A stretch of 64,000 nucleotides of DNA, taken from Boswellia sacra. Its lineage: Eukaryota; Streptophyta; Magnoliopsida; Sapindales; Burseraceae. Of this stretch, positions 48,456-58,981 are shown piece after piece. A program made the translations under genes and the position numbers. Below the pieces are notes generated by a model. The model worked only from the letters and a program-made list of their open reading frames with translations, was not told the origin of the DNA and did no database searches. The stretch is taken from assembly GCA_013180625.2 (NCBI GenBank), contig SNVD02013093.1, positions 310,001-374,000 of the forward strand. Reading direction: 5' to 3'. The first letter of the stretch is position 1, and every line of letters starts with the position of its first letter.

Positions 48456-51400
48456 TTTAAATTTATACCATTTAATAAGATGTTTGTTTGTTTTGTTAGA
48501 TACCACTAAAAAAAATTGGTAAGATAATATTTTAGCTTTGATGTAACTTTTTTCCTCTTGTTAAAATATAAAAATATTTATATTTATATTTATACAATCC
48601 TTTAAAAATTAAATAGTTAATAAAATTAAATCAAAATTCCTTTTCATTTAAATAATTAATATTATATTTCTTACATCCTTTAAAAAATAATTATTAACTA
48701 AAATTAAATAAAAATTCTTTTTCATTTAAATAGTTAATATTATATTGTATAAACTCATATGATATTGTTATAAAACTACTATATTATTAATATTATCAAT
48801 TTTTAAAATTCATTCCTCTAATTAGATGAAGTTTAAGCCATATCAATTTGTATAAAAAAATTGTAATTAGATCAAGTTTAAGTCATATCAATTTGTATAA
48901 AAAAATATTATAAGAGTAGTATTTTATCAATTACATTTTGAGGACCATATTTTGAATCATAAAAAATTAATTATATTAATTAAAGTATTTTCCATATCAT
49001 AAACTTAAAAAGAAAAAAAAAACTAATATGATCTTTTAACTAACAATATTAAATATTAATTTTTTACTTTAAATTTATATTATTAAATAAAATAAAATGT
49101 CTTTAGCAATCTAATAAATAACTTTTGAAGTTTCAATAAAATTGTTCCTATAATATGTAATCAAATTCTATCAAATATAGTGTATATTTTAAAACTCGCT
49201 ATTTATAACAATATCAAATTTTTCAATAGTTATTATTCAACATATTATTAGCTAATTAATTTGAAATATTAATATAAATAAATAAAAGTTTAACAATTAT
49301 AAAAAATATTTATCATAATTTTAATATGGTAATTATAAATATAGTAATAAATAATATAATAATTTGATAATAAATACTAAAACAATCACAAATATATTGA
49401 CAATTGTACTTTTAATAAATTAAAATAACATTCCTAAATAAAAATTTGATAAAATTTATATTATTTTAATATGTACGGATATTTATAGAATAAAATTTTT
49501 AACACCTTATTTAGACAATAGTGATTAAAAATAGTGATAAATTTTCACTTTTTTATTTAAGTGATTTATCACTTAAAATAAGTGCTAAATGGAAAAACAA
49601 ACAAAAATTGTAAGATTAAAATTTAAACACTTTAAGTGTTAAGTGATAAATGAAAGAAAATAAACTGCTCTTTAGATTATAAGAAGAGTTGGTTCGAAAT
49701 GGATTATAGGTGTCATGGTATTCGTATAACATACAAATATATATTTTAAAATATTGTTTATGTCATAATTGGGCTGGTCTCATTCCGTCGGGCGCTACGA
49801 TCTGTATATGAGCCCAAGGAGGCCCACATGGCACGCAGAAGATAAGCCAGGCCCAAACAACCCAATGGCAATGTAGCCCAAACTTTGACCACTACGTCCA
49901 GCTGCAAAGGAGAAAACGCCCCGTAGTGTTGGGGACATGTCTCAGAAACATATGTGCTGGTGTAATGCTTGCATTCTATAAAGATATTGTTTTACTTCAA
50001 TTTATGCTTTGTGGCATTTATTATTAATTAAATTTATTTGAGTTTCAACTTAATTGTTAAGGCATCAAAGGTTCAATAGCTTAAAGATTATAAAAAATTA
50101 TTCTATGAAAGAGTTCATTCAAAATTAATTATAAAATATAAACTGAAATTTATTTAATATGTGCATATATTTGTTTTTATAATATTAAATTTAAATTATT
50201 TTGGTTTTGATATTAAATAAAAACTATAATTTAAATGATAATATAAACGGTATAATCGTATACTTTTACATAAATTGAAAGATTAAGTATAAATTTTTAA
50301 ATATTATAAATTGTTCTTGTTATTTATATAAAATATTCTTAAAAATAATTTATGGAAAAGTTGTTTGAAATTTTAAAAAATTGATTATAAATATTAATAG
50401 TTAAATACTACAAAGGGATACAACACATCAATTTTAGTCATTTGTAGATAATTAAAGTTACTATAATAGCAATCCCAAACGCATTTAATTCAATTTATTT
50501 TAGTCATTTGTAGATAATAAAAGCTATTTCAACAGTAATCCCAAATACATCTAATTCAATTTATGAAAAGCCAAACAATTTTTTAAAATTAGTTTACCAA
50601 ACACTATGCAACTTATTTTATTAAGCTCATTGTTTCTACAGCACTATGAAAAATGCTTATTTCTACAACAGCAGCAATTTCAAACTGACTCTTAGTTGAT
50701 TTTATCCATTCTTATCATATCTAATGTGAATTAACTTTCATAATCTGCATTACCTTAATTGAAGTTAATCTAATCCAGAATAAACTTATAAACCTTAATA
50801 GTTAATTGATTGATTAGAAGTCCAATTCTAACTAATAACTTCTGTATGTAGTTTGACCCTAAATAAATTAATAACACTTTCATTCACATAAAATACAAAA
50901 AATTGTAAATCAATTTAACACTTTACAAGTTTGTATCTGTTGTTGTCACGTGGTATCTCATACATATGCAATGCATGTGATTATTTTTGTTTTGTCATTG
51001 TGTGGTAAAAACATCAATAAGTTTACTTTCATAAATTCATTTGTCAATTATGGAAGTTTTTGTTATGAAAGATTGATTGATTGAAGTGCATTTTTGGAAA
51101 TCCATGTCATATAAGAAATTAATATCTTAATTATTAATCACATACATGATTATGATTTTTTTAACAAGTATTTATCTGGATTGAGATATTTTTGATAAAC
51201 ACTTATCTTGATTGATAATTACTTATTTGATTAGAATCATTTTGATCTTGATTGACAATCATATATTTGATTGAGGATAATTTTGAGAAGCATTTATCTT
51301 GATTATGAATCAAATATATGACTGTGATATATATGCAAATTATCTATGTGATTGATTACTTCCTATCTTTTATTGATTTACATCTAATCTTTTTATAGAG

Positions 51401-51717
51401 ATAAGAATTGATATGATTAAGATATCTTTGGTCGTCAATCACTTACATGATTAGGATATAATTGTTAAATTATTTAAGTGATTGCGATATATTTTTCTAT
51501 ATTATAGGATCTTTATCTAATCATACCTTTTGAGTCCATTAAGATTTAGCAGGATTATGATATTGATGTAAGTTACTATATAGAGCTATCTACATAGCCT
51601 ATATAAGGAAACATTCAAAATATAAAAGGAAGTAGTGTGGATTAACGCAAAAAGAAGTTAGCTACATAAATAACATAGTGTATTGCTTTTTTTATCATTA
51701 TTATTTCTCAGTAAAAG
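48456..51717. other. Very AT-rich intergenic DNA
   Basis: No gene. It includes a MITE-like stretch at 49495-49680 and a GC-richer promoter-like patch at 49765-49990. Direct duplications lie at about 48821-48906 (unit about 60 bp, sharing AAGTTTAAG.CATATCAATT) and 50430-50575 (sharing TTTTAGTCATTTGTAGATAA). Confidence 0.5.
49765..49990 (+). promoter_or_regulatory. Promoter-like patch with repeated GGCCCA motifs
   Basis: Within very AT-rich DNA, about 110 bp holds five GCCCA/TGGGC words (TTGGGCTGG, GAGCCCAAGG, AGGCCCACATGG, CAGGCCCAAAC, TAGCCCAAAC), like site II elements of plant promoters, followed by a TATAAAGATA near 49977. No reading frame follows. It could be an orphan promoter from a lost gene or part of an old transposon. 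Confidence 0.35.
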
Positions 51718-51718
51718 A

Positions 51719-51786
51719 CTTTATGCTTTATTTGAGTGAGTGGGTTAAGATTCTTTATACTTTATTTGAGTGAGTAGGTTAAGATT
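51719..51786. repeat. 34-bp tandem duplication
   Basis: Two adjacent copies of CTTTAT.CTTTATTTGAGTG...GGTTAAGATT, differing at two positions. Confidence 0.85.
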
Positions 51787-51802
51787 GTATATGACTCAAG
51801 TA

Positions 51803-51995
51803 GAGTAATGCAACTCTTACAAACTACTTTTACAAACTCATCCATACAAACTGACGTGGTATCCTTATATGATCACCATATTACCCATCTTAATTAATGT
51901 CATTTATTATTAGTGTATATTTATCAAATCACATCATGCCACGTTAGCATATATGAATGGGTTTGTAAAAGTAGTTTGTAAGAGTAGTATTACTC
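51803..51995. mobile_element. MITE with terminal inverted repeats
   Basis: A 193-bp unit. The left end GAGTAATGCAACTCTTACAA is inverted at the right end (TTGTAAGAGTAGTATTACTC), and the inverted similarity continues about 60 bp inward to CTGACGTGG / CCACGTTAG. The flanks are direct repeats matching at 8 of 10 bases: GACTCAAGTA (51793-51802) and GACTCAAATG (51996-52005), consistent with a decayed 9-10-bp target duplication of a Mutator-type MITE. It encodes nothing. Confidence 0.85.
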
Positions 51996-52005
51996 GACTC
52001 AAATG

Positions 52006-53557
52006 TGTTGAGTATGTACACAGATCTGATTTGTAAATGTTATTAGAGAAAGTGAATTGAATGATTATATAAGTCTAAAATAATTTTGTTAGTTATGTTT
52101 AACTAAATTAATATGGTGATTATATAAGTTTATAACAATTACGGAGGTTATGTTTGCTTTCTCTTCGATCTCAGGAAACACAACTTTTATATATTACAAC
52201 AATGTTATTTAGTCATCATCAACAGAGATGGTACCGCGAGACAAAATCATTTTGTTTATTTATTTTCTCTTTTCCGGACTAATCATTGTACATAGAGTTA
52301 GCAGTTTTGATAATTGGTACCAACAACATCATTTATTAATTTGTTCTCCTCCAAGACCAAGCAATTTTGGTTTTTACATTTTAACATCTGAGATTCAATA
52401 ATTTCAATCAGAAGACTCCAAACACCAGTAAGTTTTCAGAATATCAGAAATTACATTTAACTAAGCAAATATGTTTTTATTATTAAGATAACTAGATATT
52501 ATGAAAATAAATGACGTGGTTTGATGGCCTAAAACAGAAAGAAAATAAATCTAGATCGTACAATATTCGAATTGTCATGTTTTATAAGAGGTTGAAAGAT
52601 TAGTGAAAAATTATTTGTAAATTAACTTAAATATAAGGTGGGGTGAGGTATGAGCTAGTTCTCGTCCCTCATCAACTAATGATTGTGATTTAAATAAATA
52701 GACTTAATGAAACTAAATGACCCATAACCTCCCGGAACCATTTCTATATTTCCGATTTCAACCATGTTATAACAGATCTCAACGAAGGTCTCAAACCCCT
52801 ATATATGGTTAACCCCTTGAATTAAAATATTATTCTTACAAGTATACAACTCCAATGTGTCATTTGATCACGTGTAGTGCAGACTGTATCAAACATAGAA
52901 ATATAAATATGTAAATCATGAGCTGAAATTATAAAGGTTTATATACGGGAAAATAGGGGTGGGAACTGGCCGATGTGGCTTGGCTTAGGGTAAAATCGGT
53001 TAAGAACTAATCACAGCTCAATTTGGCTTGGTCCCAGACCGCACCTCTTTGAATAATTTAATAAGTTATTTAACTTTCACATAAAAAATTGGGATTAACG
53101 GGCAGGATAAATAAGTGGGATTTTGTTAGTTGTTCCAAACTATATTTTTAAATTAATTTTAAATAGATTAATATCACCAACCACCCCAGATTTTACCTTA
53201 ACGTTTTAAGCAGGACTTTTGCGATATTCTCCCTTGCCATCACTAAAGGATTGTTTGTTTGTTTGCACTTTTTACTTAATTTCACTTAGACTCAAGATTT
53301 AACTGAATTATTCTTTTTGTTTTTTCAATGATTACTTTTTTTTAGTAAAATATCACTTAATTTTAAAATTAAAAATTTATCATTTTTTTATTATAATGTT
53401 TGAATTGTGTTTTATTACAAAAATAATTATATATATATAAATATTTTTAATTTATAGAATTAGCCGTTGGATTAAGCTATCGGAGTTCGCCGGTGACGCC
53501 AACAACGACTATCTGACAGCTTTTTTTCCTTTAAAGAAAAAAAAAAAAAGAAAAAGA
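52006..53557. other. AT-rich intergenic DNA
   Basis: No gene. A MITE-like stretch (GGATTGTTTGTTTGTTTGCA) begins near 53248. Confidence 0.5.
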
Positions 53558-53862
53558 ACACAAGCTTGAAGAGCTAATGAAATTATAATCTTTCTTTCTC
53601 TCTCACATCTCGAGCATTTAATCTTCACCTTTTACTTGCAGAACCCCACGGTCTCGACCTCCGTAATTTAGCATGGACGTTTGTAACAATCTTATAAAGG
53701 AGAGATGAATATATTTGTATCTTGGAGCTCTACAAATAGATTCTTTAAGATGTAAACCGCACAAGCTTGAAAAGCTAATGAAATTACAGTCTTTCTTTCT
53801 CTCTCACATCTCTTGCATTCATTTTTCACCTTTTACTTTACTTGTATGACCCCACAGTCCCC
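53558..53862. repeat. Diverged direct duplication beside Copia element 3
   Basis: Two copies about 200 bp apart (about 53558-53660 and 53758-53860) share CACAAGCTTGAA.AGCTAATG, a TTTCTTTCTCTCTCACATCT run and TTCACCTTTTACTT. The second copy lies about 40 bp from the 5' LTR. Confidence 0.85.
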
Positions 53863-53898
53863 ACCACCACTACTTCCATCTGTGCTTTCAACTATATT

Positions 53899-54121
53899 TG
53901 TTAGTAATAATAAGGGTAGTTTCGTAAATCAATAGATTAGGGACAATTTAGTCAATTAGTTAAATGGTTGTTAAGGTGGTTAATAGTTTGTTATGTCCGT
54001 TAATAATATATAACAGACTTGTAAAAACAGAAACGTGTGAGTAAAAGAATGAGTGAACAAATGAATGAGTATTGAATCATTTTTGCTCTAAATCTAATTC
54101 CAGAAACATCATATTTCAACA
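53899..54121 (+). repeat. 5' LTR of Copia element 3
   Basis: 223 bp. It contains a 16-bp segment (GAACAAATGAATGAGT, about 54055-54070) absent from the 3' LTR; the segment repeats the adjacent GAATGAGT word, so it may be a local duplication in one LTR or a slippage deletion in the other. Confidence 0.93.
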
Positions 54122-54144
54122 TGGTATCAGAGCACTAAGATCCA

Positions 54145-57100
54145 ATGGGAGATTTTCAACCTAATTCTTTCAAAAATCTTCAATCAAACACTGGAATTGA
54201 TCCTGGAGTTGTAAATCCAGTGATGAATTCATCAAGTCATCAAAATTCAACAAATTCTTTATCTTCAATCCTTCCTACAGTACTTCCAAGCTCTTCGATC
54301 AAACTTCAGAGAACAAATTATGGATTCTGGCGTACTCAGATCCTTGCTACTGTGAGAGCTTTCGATCTTGAAGGCTACATCACAGGAGAGAAATCATGTC
54401 CTGCAAAATTGATTTTGATTCGTTCTTCACAAAATCCAGATGAGATTTCAACTCAAATCAACTCTGAATTCTTCAATTGGAAGAGAATCGATCAATTTGT
54501 TCTTAGCTGGTTACTGTCATCAATCTCAGAGTCCATGTACAGCAATGTAGTTCGATGGACATCAGCAATGGAGGTTTGGAATGTTCTTGAAAAATTGTTC
54601 TATACTGAATCTAAAGCTAGATCACTGCATTTAAAGCATCAACTTCAGAATACTAAAAAAGGATCTATGTCTATATCCGAGTATATATCAAAACTGAAAG
54701 ACATTGCTAACACTTTGATTGCTATTGGACATGAGGTTACAGATCTGGATTTACTTTTCTATGTTCTTGATGGTCTTGGACCAGAATATGATGCTATTGT
54801 GGTTAATCTCACTTCAAGATCTGGTAATATAACTTTAGAAGAAGCACAGTATCAACTTCAAAGTTATGAGATGAGGCTGGAAAAATTTAATTCATCACAA
54901 ATTCTAAGCCTAGATCATAGTGTTAATGTAGCTGCCAAACAGTCTCAATTTGGAATGAATACATTTGCTGGCCATAATTCTCAGTACTCTAATAGCTCTA
55001 GACAATCCTTTAATCAAAGCTTCAGGGGTCGAGGAAGGTACAAATTTAATGGCAGAGGTTCAAGCAACTCCAATTCAGCTAGACCTATTTGTCAACTTTG
55101 TGGCAAAACAGACCATACTATAGTTAAGTGCTTTCATAGATTTGACATAAACTACCAAGGACCTCCAGCACCTCAGCCATCTCAAGCTCTTAATGTCAAC
55201 CAATCATCAAAACCAGCATCTCAAAACTCTTAGACATCTCAAGCATTGATTGCTTCCCCATCAGTTGTACAGGATCCTGTTTGGTATCTAGACATAGGAG
55301 CCACTGATCATATAACCTCAGACATGAACAAACTTGCATCAGCAGTCAAATACACAGGATCTGAGACAGTTCAAGTTGGTAATGGTACCTCTTTATCCAT
55401 TGCTTATATTGGTTTTGGTTATTTACAGTCTTCTAATTCCTCAGCATGCTTTAGACTTCACAAAATTTTAGTTGTTCCTGCAATCACTAAGAGTCTACTG
55501 AGTGTTTCCCAACTTGTTAGAGACAATAATATAACTGTTGAATTTCATGATTATGGTTGCTTGATTAAGGACAAGGATACCAGACAGATTTTGCTGGAAG
55601 GATGCCTCAGTAATGGATTATATCAAATTTCAACAGATTCAAGCTTAAATTCATGCTGTGCTACAGAAAATAAACTGTCAACTCCTACTTCTTTGTTTGC
55701 TTCTTTAGTCAATAATGTCAACTTAGTTGATTCTACTTTGTCAACTGTAAATGATCAAATACTTTGGCATAGGAGGTTAGGTCATCCACATTTGCAAATA
55801 ATGCAAAAACTGTCCTCAACTACTCAATTGTTCAAGTGTACAAATAAAGCTGAATGCTTCTGTGGGTCCTGTAAATATGGCAAACAGTGCCATGAAACTT
55901 ATCCTAGTTCAAAATCTAGAGCTGCAAATCCACTGGATATTGTATATTCAGACCTTTGGGGTCTTTCTCCAATAAAATCAGTTGAAGGGTACTCTTATTA
56001 TGTGAGTTTTGTGGATGATTTCAGCAGATACACTTGGATATTCCCTCTCAAATCTAAAGCTGAAGTGTTTAACATCTTTAAGTAGTTTCTGGTACAAGTT
56101 GAAAGACAATTCAATACCAAAATGAAGTGTCTACAGTCAGATTGGGGTGGTGAATATAGACCACTTAATTCATACCTCAAAGAACTTGGAATCATGTTTA
56201 GACATCCATGTCCACATACTCATCAACATAATGGAGTTGTGGAAAGGAGACATAGACACATTGTGAACACTGGTCTTACACTGCTGGCTCAAGCTTCCCT
56301 ACCTTTATCATTCTGGTAGTTTGCCTTTCACACTGCAGTCTTTCTCATAAACAGATTACCATCAGCTTCTTTGAAGTCTAAGTCTCCATATTCTGTTCTG
56401 TTTCGTGTTTCTCCTAATTATAAATTGTTTAGGGTATTCGGATGTGCTTGTTATCCTAATCTAAGACCATATCAGTCTCATAAATTTTCATTTCATACAT
56501 CTACATGTGTTTTTGTTGGCTATAGTTCAGCTCACAAAGGTTATCTCTGTCTTCACCCCTCTGGCAGAATATACATTGCTCAAAGTGTATCATTCAATGA
56601 GCATATGTTTCCATTTAAGACAGGTTCATTTCTTCACTCAACATCTCCTTTAAATTCTGAACTTATATCAGGACCTTGGATACTTCCTAGTCAATAAACA
56701 GTTCACAATTCTTCTGGTTTTATACCATCTACTAGCTCCACTGATTCAAGTCAGGTTTCAGAATTTTCTGGTGTGTCACATTCTCCTGAATTACCAAATT
56801 CAGATTCACATTCTTCTAAACCATCAGGTTCAATTTCACCTATAGAAATTCCCATTGCTGTGTCTCAGTTGGCATCTAAACCAACTTCATTACCTACTTC
56901 TAATGCTCATCCTATGGTCACTAGATCCAAGGTAGGTGTATTTAAGCCTAAATCCTATGTCTATAACATTGATAAATCTGTCTCCTTTTCACTTGAGCCA
57001 ACTATTGTTCAGCAAGCTTTAACCAATCCGAAATGGTATGATGCTATGAAAGCTGAATTTCATGCTTTACAAACCAACCAGACCTGGTCACTGGTTCCAC

Positions 57101-58539
57101 TATCTAAAGACATGAAAGTAGTAGATCACAAGTGGATTTTTAGAGTGAAATACAACTCTGATGGATCAATACAAAGATACAAAGCCAGGCTGGTAGCTAA
57201 GGGCTTTCAACAAACTCCAGAACTAGATTATTTTGATACTTTCAGTCCTGTCATTAAGCCCTCTACCATCAGAGTTATTTTCTCATTAGCTGTCACTTGG
57301 AATTGGGATATACAACAAATAGATGTCAACAATGCTTTCCTTCATGGAGAACTTCAAGAAACTGTTTATATGACTCAACCTGAAGGATTTGTATATGCTT
57401 CTCATCCTACATTTGTCTGTCATCTTCATAAGTCCTTGTATGGATTGAAGCAGGCACCTAGAGCTTGGTTTGACAAGCTCAAGGGTGCTCTACTTCAGTG
57501 GGGGTTTCAACCATCAGTTTCAGATACAAGCCTGTTCATTCTTAAAACTGTCAGCACAATTACATTACTATTAGTATATGTTGATGACATTTTGGTTACT
57601 GGTAGTGATGATGCTCAAATTAAAAAAGTTATATCAGATTTGAATCAACAATTTGCACTCAAAACACTTGGCTCTGTCAGTTATTTTCTTGGATTTGAAG
57701 TTAAAAGATCCAAGAATTGCATGTTACTCACACAAAGGAAGTATGCAACTGATCTTCTGAAAAGATGCAACATGCTGGAGTCTAAGGCAATTCAGTCACC
57801 TATGGAAGCCAATTCAAAGCTTTCATTAAAGGATAGTGCAGAATTTGAGCAGCCTAGCCTATACAGAAGTACAATTGGTGCATTACAATACCTGTCAATG
57901 ACCAGGCCTGACATCTCATACGCAGTAAACAAGCTAAGCCAATTCTTGCAGTGTCCTACAATCAAACACTGGCAAGCCTGCAAGAGACTACTCAGATACA
58001 TCAAAGGAACCACTTATTATGGCTTGATTTTCAGGAAAATGCAGTCACTCACTCTTAAAGCTTACAGTGATGCAGACTAGGCAAGTTCCCTAGATGACAG
58101 AAAATCTACTTCAGGATGCTGTGTGTACCTTGGAAACAATTTAATATACTGGTGTTCAAAGAAGCAAAAGGTGGTAGCAAGATCTTCCACTGAATCAGAG
58201 TACAGAGCAATGTCACTTGCAGCAACTGAAGTCATTTGGTTACAAAGTTTGCTATCTAAAATTGGGATCAAATTAAGTGACATTCCAATCATGTTTTGTG
58301 ACAACAAAGGAGTAGAATCCTTGGCTTCAAATCCTGTGTTCCATGCTAGAACAAAGCATGTTGAAATTGATGTACATTTCCTTAGAGAGAAGGTGCTGGA
58401 AGAAAAGATAAAAGTGCAGCATGTATCTACAGAGTTTCAGAATGCTGACATTCTTACAAAGCCTATAACTGGAACCAAATTTGAATTCCTTCGGGACAAA
58501 CTGAATATCTATACTGAAGAATGTGTAGACCTGAAGTAA
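54145..58539 (+). pseudogene. Copia element 3 gag-pol polyprotein with five internal stops
   Basis: One unbroken frame of 1465 codons from an ATG 24 bp past the 5' LTR to a TAA at 58537-58539, interrupted by five stops and no frameshift. Stops: TAG 55231 (gag-protease junction), TAG 56083 and TAG 56317 (integrase), TAA 56695 (linker) and TAG 58078 (in the RNase H SDAD motif). Domains in order: gag; zinc knuckle CX2CX4HX4C (residue about 316); protease; integrase with HRRLGHP, SDLWG and QSDWGGEY; reverse transcriptase with NNAFLHG and YVDDILVTG; RNase H with SRSSTESEYRAM. The protease active site reads DIGA (Asp 383) instead of the usual D-S/T-G-A, so protease activity would likely be lost even without the stops. 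Confidence 0.94.
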
Positions 58540-58633
58540 AGACTTGAACTCTAGCAAGCTTACAGATTGCAGCAAATTTGATACAAGTTAGCTAGGATGT
58601 CTATCGGAAAGCCTAGCTACACTTGAGGGGGGC

Positions 58634-58840
58634 TGTTAGTAATAATAAGGGTAGTTTCGTAAATCAATAGATTAGGGACAATTTAGTCAATTAGTTAAAT
58701 GGTTGTTAAGGTGGTTAATAGTTTGTTATGTCTGTTAATAATATATAACAGACTTGTAAAAACAGAAACGTGTGAGTAAAAGAATGAGTATTGAATCATT
58801 TTTGCTCTCAATCTAATTCCAGAAACATCATATTTCAACA
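58634..58840 (+). repeat. 3' LTR of Copia element 3
   Basis: 207 bp, starting TGTTAG and ending CAACA. Confidence 0.93.
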
Positions 58841-58912
58841 AAACTTCACTTTTTTTTTTTTTTACATTCCAAGTGCTGTTTAGCTTCCATAAATAACCGC
58901 AATCCACCTTTT

Positions 58913-58914
58913 TA

Positions 58915-58979
<65 letters not shown>
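58913..58979. repeat. (AT)n microsatellite
   Basis: About 67 bases of AT with one C interruption near 58928. Confidence 0.92.

Positions 58980-58981
<2 letters not shown>

Larger units (their letters stand above)
53899..58840 (+). mobile_element. Copia element 3 (Ty1/copia LTR retrotransposon)
   Basis: Copia element with a 223-bp 5' LTR (53899-54121) and a 207-bp 3' LTR (58634-58840). The LTRs differ by two substitutions and one 16-bp indel. The ends are canonical TGTTAG...CAACA. The primer binding site TGGTATCAGAGC follows directly at 54122, and a purine tract (GAGGGGGGC) precedes the 3' LTR. Coding order is gag, protease, integrase, reverse transcriptase, RNase H. I found no matching 5-bp target duplication (left flank ATATT, right flank AAACT), which is unusual for such a young element. 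It is related to Copia element 2 in gag sequence. Confidence 0.96.
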
